Below, in pieces: positions 7,882 through 15,345 of a stretch of 32,271 nt of DNA. The first letter of the stretch is position 1; each line of letters starts with the position of its first letter. The notes under the pieces are model-generated. The model was not told the DNA's origin and did not search any database. It worked only from the letters and a program-made list of their open reading frames with translations. The stretch lies in NCBI GenBank assembly GCA_000817085.1, contig JUEM01000002.1, positions 88,809-121,079 of the forward strand, given 5' to 3'. Source of the DNA: a marine actinobacterium MedAcidi-G1. GTDB lineage: Bacteria; Actinomycetota; Acidimicrobiia; Acidimicrobiales; MedAcidi-G1. Made by a program: the position numbers and the translations under genes.

Positions 7882-8530
7882 CAGTTCAAATCAAATAACA
7901 GATAATTCGGTCTCAGCGACCTTGAGTAAGAGGAGATCTTGTCGCTCCTTTATCGACCGTGAACCCCCTGAAGGCCTTGTCCTTGATTTAATTGATAAAG
8001 CACGTAGAACGCCAACAGCCGGCAATTCTCAAGGAGTCGAATTTCTTTTACTTGACGAAAAGTCTTTAATTGATGATTTTTGGGGAGTTTCATTTTCTGA
8101 GAAAGATAGAAGCGGTTTTTCCTTTCCTGGCCTGTTCAAAGCTCCTGCCTTGATAATTCCCTTTGGTGTTCCCTCTCTCTATACCGATAGGTATAAAGAG
8201 AATGATAAGAGCTATACGAATCTTGGTGGAGATAAAAAAGATTGGAAAGTTCCTTACTGGCTGACTGATGCGGCATTCGCCACAATGGCACTTCAATTGT
8301 TAGCTATTGAAGTGGAGTTAGAGACCTGTTTTATAGGTTTATTCGATAGAGAGGAAAGAATAAAAGAACATTTTTCAATTCCCGAAAGCTATGAAGCGTT
8401 GGGAGTATTGATTATGGGTTATCCCGATACACAAAAAGTAACACTTGGACGTTCGCAAAAACGTAAACGAAGGCCTTTGAATGAGGTAGTGCATCGGGGT
8501 GTTGGAGATTTCCGCTGTGAAAAATTCTAG
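7835..8530 (+). CDS. Nitroreductase-family FMN oxidoreductase
   Basis: FMN-dependent NAD(P)H oxidoreductase of the nitroreductase superfamily. The FMN phosphate-binding start is KRRSCRSF, followed by RRTPTAGNSQ, the usual second flavin-contact segment. Helical WLTDAAFATMALQLLAIE and the LGVLIMGYP strand complete the fold, and the C-terminus has the common KRRPLNEVVH. The start is uncertain. TTG 7835 has GGAG about nine bases upstream but overlaps the preceding gene by 47 nt and adds a 29-residue leader without family character; TTG 7922 would begin directly at the conserved domain but lacks a good ribosome-binding site. Physiological substrate is unknown. Neighbouring acyl-CoA and quinone genes do not identify it. 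Confidence 0.85.
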   Translation: MRTVGRWLKTSKSWSNSSNQITDNSVSATLSKRRSCRSFIDREPPEGLVLDLIDKARRTPTAGNSQGVEFLLLDEKSLIDDFWGVSFSEKDRSGFSFPGLFKAPALIIPFGVPSLYTDRYKENDKSYTNLGGDKKDWKVPYWLTDAAFATMALQLLAIEVELETCFIGLFDREERIKEHFSIPESYEALGVLIMGYPDTQKVTLGRSQKRKRRPLNEVVHRGVGDFRCEKF

Positions 8531-8591
8531 TTATCTTCGATATGATCGTGATTAATGAATAACGAGAAAAAATGGCTAGGTGGTTTCTGAA

Positions 8592-8984
8592 ATGAGTAAG
8601 CAAGTTTCTATTGTGGATTACTTGATATTAGACGAGTCTCCTTATTTGGAAGTAAATGAATGCACTAGCTGCTCTGCCAGGTTCTTTGATAGACGAAATG
8701 CATGTGCCTCCTGCGGCGCTACGGATTTTGTCAGACGGCGCATTTCAAATGAAGGCGTTTTGACATCTTTCAGTATCGTGCACAGGGCAGCTCCTTCTGT
8801 TCCCGTACCATTTGTGTCGGCGATAGTACTAACAGAAGATGGAACTACGGTTCGCTCGAATGTAGTCGGCCTCAAAGATCCAATGGATGTTGAATTGGGT
8901 ATGAACTTAATTCTTACAACTTATCCGTGTGGGACCGATGATGATGGGAAAGAGTGCATAGCGTTTGGTTACGAGCCTATTTAA
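8592..8984 (+). CDS. DUF35 OB-fold protein with zinc ribbon (thiolase partner)
   Basis: A 130-residue protein with an N-terminal rubredoxin-like zinc ribbon (Cys24, Cys27, Cys38, Cys41, in CTSC and CASC) and a C-terminal OB-fold (SNEGVLTSFSIVHRAAP, then PFVSAIVLTEDG). DUF35 proteins pair with SCP-x/thiolase-like or hydratase proteins, as in steroid side-chain degradation (ChsH2, Ltp2) and HMG-CoA synthase-linked complexes in archaea. The next gene is such a thiolase, 27 nt downstream, which supports a two-subunit enzyme. ATG 8592 is chosen because AGGTGG lies at 8578-8583; a GTG at 8580 falls inside that ribosome-binding site. The acyl-CoA substrate cannot be read from the sequence. Confidence 0.88.
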   Translation: MSKQVSIVDYLILDESPYLEVNECTSCSARFFDRRNACASCGATDFVRRRISNEGVLTSFSIVHRAAPSVPVPFVSAIVLTEDGTTVRSNVVGLKDPMDVELGMNLILTTYPCGTDDDGKECIAFGYEPI

Positions 8985-9011
8985 AAAAGAAGACTGAAAA
9001 GAGATAATAAA

Positions 9012-10211
9012 ATGAGTGATGATTCAATTTGGATAATTGGTGCAAGCATGACGAAGTTTGCCCGCTATGAGGATCAGGATTCTGTCGATTTAGCATCCAC
9101 GGCGAGTCTGGAAGCAATGGTAGATGCTGGTGTTTCGATTCACGATATGGATGTTTTGGCTGCAGGGACACTTTTTCAAGCAAGCACTAGCATGGGGCAG
9201 CGAATTCAAAAGCAGATTGGTCAAACGGGTATTCCTGTTTACAACGTTTCAAATGCTTGCGCTACAGGAGCTACAGCAATTCGTACTGTCTATCTTTCTA
9301 TAAAAGCTGGAGAGGCAGATATGGGAATCGCTATAGGTGTAGAGCAAATGGGGAAAATGGGCTTGTTGTCAGGTGCGACAAAGTCGGAACGCAATATATT
9401 TGAACCCTCTGGTCGTTATGGCGCCGTTATGGGGGTAGATGGATTTTTAGGAACAGAGACAATGCCTGGCGTGTTTGCTCAAGCAGGTATGCAGTATGCC
9501 TATGAAAATGATGGAGTTGGTTTCGAACAATTTGCACGAGTTGCTTATAAAAATCACAAACACTCAACTCTTAATCCTCTGGCGCAGTATCAAAAAGAGT
9601 TTTCGATGGAAGAAGTTATGAGTGCACCAGTGCAAAGCTACCCAAATACCCTCTTGATGTGCTGCCCTACGGGCGATGGCGCTGCTGCAGTGATACTTGT
9701 TTCTGAAGAAAAACTTCGATCCTTGCCTTCAGAAACTCAAAAAAGGGCAGTAAAAATTTCGGCGTCTGTATTAACATCCGATCCTTATATAGAAAGCGGA
9801 CAAGTTCAGCCCGACGTTAACACCCTCACAAAAAATGCAGCAGCACAGGCTTATGAAATGGCCGGATTGGGTCCGGAAGATTTAGATTTGGTTGAGTTGC
9901 ATGACTGCTTTGCTACGGCTGAATTGATCCACTATGACAATCTAGGATTATGCGAGCCTGGTGGAGCGGGAGATTTTATTGATTCTGGTAAGCCTTTTAG
10001 AGATGGAAGTATGCCTGTGAATGTTTCTGGTGGGTTAATTTCGAAAGGTCACCCAATAGGGGCAACTGGAGTTGCAAATGTATTTGAAGTTACTACTCAT
10101 CTAAGAGGAGAGGCTGGAGATAGGCAAGTTGAAGGAGCTAAAGTTGGGTTAGCTCATGTGATCGGCCTCGGTTCTTCTTGTGGTATCCATATTTTAGAAA
10201 AAGCTTCTTAA
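9012..10211 (+). CDS. Thiolase-family acyl-CoA acetyltransferase (SCP-x / lipid-transfer type)
   Basis: A 399-residue thiolase superfamily protein. The nucleophile segment is NVSNACATGATAI with Cys83. VELHDCFATAEL with His297 and GGLISKGHPIGATG with His347 replace the NEAFA and CxGGG blocks of biosynthetic thiolases and are typical of the SCP-x/non-specific lipid-transfer group. This group cleaves or rearranges 3-ketoacyl-CoA or, in the Ltp2 branch, does a retro-aldol cleavage with a DUF35 partner. The adjacent DUF35 gene makes a heteromeric complex likely. The ATG is preceded by GAGA about eight bases upstream. The role may be in branched, sterol or long-chain acyl-CoA breakdown, which is inference. 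Confidence 0.92.
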   Translation: MSDDSIWIIGASMTKFARYEDQDSVDLASTASLEAMVDAGVSIHDMDVLAAGTLFQASTSMGQRIQKQIGQTGIPVYNVSNACATGATAIRTVYLSIKAGEADMGIAIGVEQMGKMGLLSGATKSERNIFEPSGRYGAVMGVDGFLGTETMPGVFAQAGMQYAYENDGVGFEQFARVAYKNHKHSTLNPLAQYQKEFSMEEVMSAPVQSYPNTLLMCCPTGDGAAAVILVSEEKLRSLPSETQKRAVKISASVLTSDPYIESGQVQPDVNTLTKNAAAQAYEMAGLGPEDLDLVELHDCFATAELIHYDNLGLCEPGGAGDFIDSGKPFRDGSMPVNVSGGLISKGHPIGATGVANVFEVTTHLRGEAGDRQVEGAKVGLAHVIGLGSSCGIHILEKAS

Positions 10212-10234
10212 GTAATAGAAAGCAATAAATAAGA

Positions 10235-11101
10235 ATGTCCAATAAATGGATTCTAGGTGCACGCCCGAAGACTTTACCTGCGGCGGTATTGCCAGTTGTG
10301 CTAGGCACCGCTGCGGCATCTACAGAAAAATTTTCTTTTCTTTCAGCTAGTTTATGTTTAATCATTGCTCTTGCTTTGCAAGTGGGTGTTAACTATGCAA
10401 ATGATTACTCAGATGGTGTAAGAGGTAGCGATGGTCCCATGCGTATAGGTCCCACTCGGCTGGTGGGTGGAGATCTAGCCCGAGCCTCTCAAGTACTTAA
10501 AGCAGCGATGTTTATGTTCTTTGTCGCTGCTTTATCAGGTTTATACCTGTCATTGCTTACAACGCTTTGGTTGATCCCTATTGGCCTTGCTTGTATTTTC
10601 GGTGCATGGTTTTATACGGGTGGATCGAACCCCTACGGTTATAGGGCGCTAGGGGAGTTGTCAGTTTTCATCTTCTTTGGACTAATAGCAACAAATGGAA
10701 GTTTCTTCGTTCAATTGGAAAGAATCTCGATTCAAGTTTTTCTTTTAAGTTGTGTCGCCGGGCTTTTATCTTGCGCACTTTTGACTGTAAATAATTTGCG
10801 TGATTATGAAAATGACAAGAAAGTTGGAAAACGAACTCTTTCTGTTTTGATGGGGGAAGCTGCAAATCGAAACTTGTTTACTTGGATGGTTATTTTAAGT
10901 TTCTTCATAAGTTTGGTGCTTTCCTTCTGGCATACTTGGGTCTTTCTAGTCCTAGCTGCCACTCCTTTTGTCTATAGGAGCATCAAGATTGTCTATGAAG
11001 CAAATGACGCCATAAGTTGGAACAATGCACTGAAAGTTGTGAGTATTTTACAAATTTCACTAGGTGTTTTACTGACATTAGGTCTTCTTATTTCTTCCTA
11101 A
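10235..11101 (+). CDS. menA: 1,4-dihydroxy-2-naphthoate polyprenyltransferase
   Basis: Membrane UbiA-family enzyme that attaches the polyprenyl tail to DHNA in menaquinone synthesis. It has 288 residues and about eight hydrophobic segments. The first aspartate-rich motif is NDYSD (residues 56-60), followed by DGVRGSDGPMRIGPTRLVGG, a MenA rather than UbiA signature. The second motif is NNLRDYENDKKVGKRTL with Asp190 and Asp194. It begins 23 nt after the thiolase gene. Its stop codon overlaps the stop of the convergent menG, so the two menaquinone genes meet tail to tail. Respiration with menaquinone is expected. Confidence 0.95.
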   Translation: MSNKWILGARPKTLPAAVLPVVLGTAAASTEKFSFLSASLCLIIALALQVGVNYANDYSDGVRGSDGPMRIGPTRLVGGDLARASQVLKAAMFMFFVAALSGLYLSLLTTLWLIPIGLACIFGAWFYTGGSNPYGYRALGELSVFIFFGLIATNGSFFVQLERISIQVFLLSCVAGLLSCALLTVNNLRDYENDKKVGKRTLSVLMGEAANRNLFTWMVILSFFISLVLSFWHTWVFLVLAATPFVYRSIKIVYEANDAISWNNALKVVSILQISLGVLLTLGLLISS

Positions 11102-11805
11102 TCTTTTTGTTTTTCTGCAATGAGAAGTTGGGCTATCCCGCCAGTAAGTTTGAACTTTTTAACATTGCTGAATCCAGACTGTTCTATCATTTCGACAATT
11201 TTTTTCTCTTCCGGTAAATATACGACAGAACGTGGAAGGTAGCTATAAGCGGTTTTGTCAGAGAAGACCCCACCAATGAAAGGCACTATTTTTTTGAAGT
11301 AAAAAGAATGTCCTGCTTTTATAAAACGATTCTTTGGTTCGTCTACTTCAAGAATTGCTAAGTGCATGCCTGGCTTCAATATCCTCGCAGCTTCCTTAAG
11401 AAATGGGTTTATGTCTAGAAAGTTTCTAAGTGCGAATCCGCATGTAATTCCGTCTATAGAGGAATCGCGTATTGGTATTTTTAAAGCGTCACCATTAATC
11501 AGTGGTGCTTTTGTATTAAATGATCCCAACATTCCTCGCGAATAATCCATTCCAATGGGATTCGCTCCAGCCTTACGTAATGAGTCGCATAAATCACCTG
11601 TACCACATGCAACATCGAGGACTCGGCTTCCTGGATGGGTATGTATAAATTTGACAGTTTTTTTACGCCATTTGATATCTAGACCAAAGGTAATGATTCG
11701 ATTTAGTAAGTCGTATCGCGGGGCGATTCGATCGAACATTTTTCTTACAGTCATTTCCTTTTCCGAAAAAGTTGGGAGAGGCGTCTCTTTCTTTGAAGGT
11801 TTCAT
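11098..11805 (-). CDS. menG: Demethylmenaquinone methyltransferase (UbiE/MenG)
   Basis: SAM-dependent methyltransferase for the last step of menaquinone synthesis, 235 residues. The UbiE/COQ5 signature YDLLNRIITFGLDIKWRK (residues 31-48) is followed by the SAM motif RVLDVACGTGD (61-71), the post-I acidic residue in GMDYSRGML, and GFALRNFLDIN. The late HSFYFKKIVPFIGG and YSYLPRSV are also family-typical. It is the second gene of a minus-strand pair: its ATG overlaps the stop codon of the upstream membrane-protein gene, suggesting translational coupling. Its stop overlaps that of menA on the other strand. Confidence 0.95.
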   Translation of the reverse strand: MKPSKKETPLPTFSEKEMTVRKMFDRIAPRYDLLNRIITFGLDIKWRKKTVKFIHTHPGSRVLDVACGTGDLCDSLRKAGANPIGMDYSRGMLGSFNTKAPLINGDALKIPIRDSSIDGITCGFALRNFLDINPFLKEAARILKPGMHLAILEVDEPKNRFIKAGHSFYFKKIVPFIGGVFSDKTAYSYLPRSVVYLPEEKKIVEMIEQSGFSNVKKFKLTGGIAQLLIAEKQKD

Positions 11806-12138
11806 CTAACTGAACCAGATTTTCTGGTAGTCGCGACTGAGTGGGTGTAAGAGGAGAGAAAAGAGAACTACAGGAAAGACGAGAGAAAAAATTGTATCAA
11901 ACCCGATGCTTTGAGAGGTTAGTCGCATAGCTATTGAAAGGAGAGAGGTCATTACCCCTAGTTTCCAAGCAATTTTTTTGTCATTTGCTATCCCATAGCC
12001 TGCTAAGAGCATTCCGGCTCCTATTAAAGCTAAAAAGGTTCCTCGCGCAATGTTGAACACACCTTCCATGTAGAGCAGTACGTTTCCAAGAACAAGCGTT
12101 TGGGTTTGATTCGTGTTTATCCAACGTCGAGTCTGCAA
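11806..12138 (-). CDS. Small hydrophobic membrane protein upstream of menG
   Basis: A 110-residue protein with about three to four hydrophobic segments (VFNIARGTFLALIGAGMLLAG is the first clear one, and FSLVFPVVLFSLLL the last) and a short polar tail. I do not recognise a family. TTG at 12138 is chosen as the start because GAGG lies seven bases upstream on this strand and no ATG fits before the first membrane segment without losing it. The stop codon abuts the menG start, so expression is probably coupled. A role near the quinone pool in the membrane is a guess from position only. Confidence 0.65.
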   Translation of the reverse strand: MQTRRWINTNQTQTLVLGNVLLYMEGVFNIARGTFLALIGAGMLLAGYGIANDKKIAWKLGVMTSLLSIAMRLTSQSIGFDTIFSLVFPVVLFSLLLHPLSRDYQKIWFS

Positions 12139-12193
12139 TTTTTATCCTCATTTCTGAATTCTAAAAATTCTATTAAGAAAAATATTTAGGTTT

Positions 12194-12958
12194 TTACGAG
12201 TTATCTTGACGAATCATTCGTTGAAAGCAACGATTTGTAGAAATATGTTCAAAACCGAGAGAATCATAAGTTTTCAGTGCAGGATAGTTGTCGGATTCAA
12301 CGTATAGGAATACTTCTCGTATTTTTTTCTTGGACAGCCATTCCAATCCTGATAAAGCTAGTTGCCGACCAAGTCCTTGTCCCTGAAAAGATGGGTCAAT
12401 TGCAATTACGTATATTTCACCTTTTTTGAGTGTTGAGTTAGTAGGTACGTGAATTTTCATCCAGCAAAAACCTCTAAGTTCATTATTTGTCTCGAGGATA
12501 CGAAAATCCTCATCTGCATACCAGGCTTCAGATTGTGTTTCTGTCAAGCTTTCTATTGTCATTCCGCTTTGTTCAGGGTGCCAATCAAAAGCAGCATTGT
12601 TTATTCTTATAATTTCATCAGGATCACTTTTGGTAAATCCGCGTGTTTCTATTTCTGCTGGTAAAGCGGGGAGACCTCTTGAGAGAATTCTTAGATCGCG
12701 AAAAGGCGAATAACCTGCAGCGACCGGCACAGCGTTATCCTCTTCACTGATATTTTCTATCCAGTATTCGATGTTTCCGCCCCCCGAAATCGAAACGGTG
12801 TGTGCGGCGGCTTCCAGCATTCGGCGGGACCGTTCTTCGTTGCTTTCATGAATCTTTAGTTCAAGAAGCCAAGTATCATTTCGTTTTTCAGTCTCCCCGA
12901 CGTTCTTTTTTGTCAAAGTTGCATTATCAGTTCCGTCGGAAACAAGTAATTGTTCCAT
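12194..12958 (-). CDS. mshD: Mycothiol acetyltransferase
   Basis: Last step of mycothiol synthesis: acetylation of Cys-GlcN-Ins. The MshD hallmark RINNAAFDWHPEQSG (residues 118-132) is clear, followed by the acetyl-CoA loop in IDPSFQGQGLGRQL (187-200) and a late GNAT strand with YDSLGFEH. MshD is a tandem GNAT protein. The C-terminal, catalytic domain is complete, but the N-terminal one spans only about 100 residues and the whole protein is 254, against roughly 300 in mycobacteria. The ATG at 12958 leaves 46 nt to the nth start on the other strand, so the promoters must be compact. The gene is a strong marker that the genome is actinobacterial. Confidence 0.9.
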   Translation of the reverse strand: MEQLLVSDGTDNATLTKKNVGETEKRNDTWLLELKIHESNEERSRRMLEAAAHTVSISGGGNIEYWIENISEEDNAVPVAAGYSPFRDLRILSRGLPALPAEIETRGFTKSDPDEIIRINNAAFDWHPEQSGMTIESLTETQSEAWYADEDFRILETNNELRGFCWMKIHVPTNSTLKKGEIYVIAIDPSFQGQGLGRQLALSGLEWLSKKKIREVFLYVESDNYPALKTYDSLGFEHISTNRCFQRMIRQDNS

Positions 12959-13004
12959 TACTCAGAATGCTACTGGAGAGAATGAAAGACGATACGGTTT
13001 GATT

Positions 13005-13646
13005 ATGGGAAGACCAAGATCACCTAAAGGTCGAGCACAAGAAGCTCATAAGAGGTTAGGTTTTGAGTATCCTGATGCCAAATGTGAGTTAGATCATAAG
13101 AATTCATTCGAATTACTAGCGGCAACAATCTTGTCGGCCCAGTGCACAGACAAAAGAGTTAATATGGTTACTCCAAAACTTTTTGATGAATACCCTGACG
13201 CCGCAAGTTTGGCTGAAGCTAATGAAATAAGCGTTCAAGAGATTGTCAGATCAACCGGATTTTATATTAATAAAACTAAAAGTCTTTTAGGTATGGCTCA
13301 AGCTTTGGTGGACAATCATGAGGGAGAGGTTCCTTCATCAATGGAAGAATTAACAAAATTACCAGGGGTTGGTAGAAAAACAGCGAATGTTGTGAGGAGT
13401 GTCGCATTGGATTTGCCTGGTTTGCCGGTGGATACTCATGTCGGGCGTCTCTCGAGGCGTATTGGTATTACTGAAGAAACAGATCCAGTAAAAGTTGAGA
13501 TGGAACTGAATCCAATGGTTCCGGCATCTGAGAGAGGTTTATTTAGCTTGAGACTAATTCTACATGGCAGGAGAGTCTGCGCTAGTAGGAAACCTGTATG
13601 TGAAGATTGTTCATTAAGTGATTTTTGCGTAAGTTCGCAAATTTAA
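13005..13646 (+). CDS. nth: Endonuclease III (DNA glycosylase/AP lyase)
   Basis: Base-excision repair enzyme that removes oxidised pyrimidines and cleaves at AP sites. The 213-residue protein has the helix-hairpin-helix LPGVGRKTANVV with catalytic Lys125, then VDTHVGRLSRR with catalytic Asp143. The C-terminal 4Fe-4S loop has Cys192, Cys199, Cys202 and Cys208 in the usual C-x6-C-x2-C-x5-C spacing. ATG 13005 is chosen; a TTG two codons upstream has no better support. The gene is divergent from mshD and is followed by a strong terminator, so it looks monocistronic. Confidence 0.95.
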   Translation: MGRPRSPKGRAQEAHKRLGFEYPDAKCELDHKNSFELLAATILSAQCTDKRVNMVTPKLFDEYPDAASLAEANEISVQEIVRSTGFYINKTKSLLGMAQALVDNHEGEVPSSMEELTKLPGVGRKTANVVRSVALDLPGLPVDTHVGRLSRRIGITEETDPVKVEMELNPMVPASERGLFSLRLILHGRRVCASRKPVCEDCSLSDFCVSSQI

Positions 13647-13693
13647 AAATTTCAATTTGGAAATAAATTTTTATTGAGTGTAATTTTGGTTAT

Positions 13694-13746
13694 CCGGGTA
13701 CCGCAACCCGGTTTGGCGAGAATCGGGTTCCCGCCACCCGCCTCGC
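13694..13746 (+). other. GC-rich two-hairpin segment downstream of nth
   Basis: CCGGGT (13694-13699) pairs with ACCCGG (13706-13711). Then GCGAG (13716-13720) pairs with CTCGC (13742-13746), enclosing CGGGT (13724-13728) paired with ACCCG (13736-13740). The CGGGT/ACCCG arms of the two hairpins are also complementary to each other, so alternative folds exist. The segment is strikingly GC-rich against its AT-rich surroundings and runs straight into the terminator. It could be the body of a small RNA, a repetitive extragenic palindrome or just mRNA 3' structure. The second arm resembles a tRNA T-arm in size, but the loop does not match. Confidence 0.4.
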
Positions 13747-13748
13747 TT

Positions 13749-13780
13749 GCTCAGCGCCCTTAGGGGCGCTGAGCTTTTTA
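13749..13780 (+). terminator. Rho-independent terminator after nth
   Basis: GCTCAGCGCCC (13749-13759) and GGGCGCTGAGC (13764-13774) form a perfect 11-bp stem with a TTAG loop, followed by TTTTTATAA. The T-run is only on the plus-strand side, so it terminates rightward transcription from nth. It touches the stop codon of the minus-strand ORF that follows. Confidence 0.9.
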
Positions 13781-14029
13781 TAAGCTCTTTGAAAGATGTT
13801 CCAATTCCCTTAAAGCGCCGCGAAGATGACGTTCAGTCTCTAGTAAGTTCCTGTTGCTTGCATCTATTTCATTTTCAGAAGAAGACTTATCATTAATTTC
13901 TATTAAGGCATTAAGTAAAGATTCAAGTTGACTTTTCAGCGAAGACAGTTCAGCCTTTGAAATTATTTGCATCCATAAGTTTGGTTCAAATGGGGAAAAT
14001 TTACAACAAGATAAATCGTTACCGATCAC
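13778..14029 (-). CDS. Small hypothetical coiled-coil protein
   Basis: An 83-residue frame starting at GTG 14029; an internal ATG at 13972 would give 64 residues. From residue 26 on it has a heptad-like pattern of Leu with many Glu, Ser and Lys (LSSLKSQLESLLNALIEI, later LLETERHLRGALREL), as expected for a helical hairpin or coiled coil. No family is recognised. There is no good ribosome-binding site for either start, and it stands alone between the nth terminator and hisD, leaving only about 25 nt for its promoter and that of hisD. It may be real, but a chance open frame is possible. Confidence 0.45.
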   Translation of the reverse strand: MIGNDLSCCKFSPFEPNLWMQIISKAELSSLKSQLESLLNALIEINDKSSSENEIDASNRNLLETERHLRGALRELEHLSKSL

Positions 14030-14055
14030 TGCAGCCCAGCAGGTAGCGTTATGTG

Positions 14056-15345
14056 ATGCTTAAGCAAATCGATTTCAGGGGAAAAGGTTCAGAGTGGAAA
14101 GACTTTATGCCTGCTTCAACTGAGATTGATGAGCTCCCAATTGAGGCTGTGCGAGAGATAATTAGCGAAGTTAGAAATTTGGGGGATACTGCATTACGTA
14201 ATCTGACGCAGAAATTCGATGGCATCGTCCTTGACGATTTGGTAGTAAATCAAAAAGAGGTAGAAAAAGCATACCATTCGATTTCTAAGGAATTTAGAGA
14301 CGCTCTTAACGCTTCAGCTGAAGCAATTGTGACTTACCAGGAAACACAATTAACTGAACACACAATCTTGGACGATAACGGCTTATCTATTGAAACTTTT
14401 CAAAAACCAGTCGCCAGTGCTGGTTGTTACGTGCCTGGAGGTTTAGCCTCATATCCGTCGACTGTGCTAATGACCGCTCTAATTGCCAAAGTTGCGGGTG
14501 TTGAAAGAGTAGTCGTGACTGTGCCACCGGCTGGCGGTCAAGGAATTTCAATTGATACTTTAGCGGCAGCTTTTGTTGCGAAAGTAGATGTCATTCATCC
14601 AATTGGTGGAGCGCAAGCAATCGCAGCACTCGCTTATGGAACTGAATCTGTACAACCTGTCGACGTTATAGTCGGTCCAGGAAATATTTATGTTTCTTTA
14701 GCCAAACAAGAAGTGGTTGGAAGGGTTGGAGTTCCCGCTTCATTTGCTGGACCATCAGAGATAATGGTGATTGCAGATTCAACAGCACCAGCAAAATTTG
14801 TCGCTGTGGATCTTGCAGTTCAAGCAGAACACGGGCCTGGAGGCAAGTCGTGGCTGGTAACTACAGATGAAAATTTTGCCGCTGAAGTTTCAGATGAATT
14901 AGAAAATTTAGTGAGGAACTCTTCGAGAGGAGAAAACATTAAGTCAACTTTCGAGACTGGGGGCTATTGTGCACTAGTAGATGACCTGGACTCGGCAGTG
15001 GCAATAGTAGACGAAGTTGCTCCGGAACACTTGCAAATCATGACAACTAACGCAGCAGAGGTGGCAAAGAAAGTATCAAACGCCGGAGCAATTTTTTGTG
15101 GCAACTGGTCGCCTGCTTCTCTAGGAGATTACTTAGCGGGTCCAAGTCATGTACTGCCGACTGCTGGAACTGCAAGATTTGCTGGCGCACTAACAGTCAG
15201 AGATTTTATGCGAGACATTCACGTTGTCACAAGTTCTGAAAAAGCTTTAAATCGTCTCGGTCCGCACATATTTAACTTTGCTGTAACTGAAGGACTTGAA
15301 AGCCATGCAGACTCGATCCGCCTGCGAGGAGTTCGAATTGAATAA
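14056..15345 (+). CDS. hisD: Histidinol dehydrogenase
   Basis: NAD-dependent, zinc-binding enzyme for the last two oxidations of histidine synthesis, 429 residues. Family blocks appear in order: CYVPGGLASYPSTVLM, VGPGNIYVSLAK, FAGPSEIMVIAD, QAEHGPGG (with Gln and His zinc ligands), EVAPEHLQI, and SLGDYLAGPSHVLPT with the Asp ligand and a catalytic-site His. ATG 14056 is used; GTG 14053 directly before it is an alternative, and AGGTAG at 14041-14046 could serve either. It is the first gene of the 13-gene his-trp cluster. Confidence 0.96.
   Translation: MLKQIDFRGKGSEWKDFMPASTEIDELPIEAVREIISEVRNLGDTALRNLTQKFDGIVLDDLVVNQKEVEKAYHSISKEFRDALNASAEAIVTYQETQLTEHTILDDNGLSIETFQKPVASAGCYVPGGLASYPSTVLMTALIAKVAGVERVVVTVPPAGGQGISIDTLAAAFVAKVDVIHPIGGAQAIAALAYGTESVQPVDVIVGPGNIYVSLAKQEVVGRVGVPASFAGPSEIMVIADSTAPAKFVAVDLAVQAEHGPGGKSWLVTTDENFAAEVSDELENLVRNSSRGENIKSTFETGGYCALVDDLDSAVAIVDEVAPEHLQIMTTNAAEVAKKVSNAGAIFCGNWSPASLGDYLAGPSHVLPTAGTARFAGALTVRDFMRDIHVVTSSEKALNRLGPHIFNFAVTEGLESHADSIRLRGVRIE

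Noticed and set aside
12982-13002. Six-codon leader ORF (MKDDTV) before nth with a GGAG upstream
   Set aside because: It sits where a ribosome-binding site for nth would be, but such short frames are common by chance and it has no regulatory codon pattern.
13716-13746. tRNA or tmRNA T-arm
   Set aside because: The arm has 5 bp and a 7-nt loop, but the loop TCCCGCC is not TTCRANY, and no acceptor, D-arm or anticodon arm fits around it.
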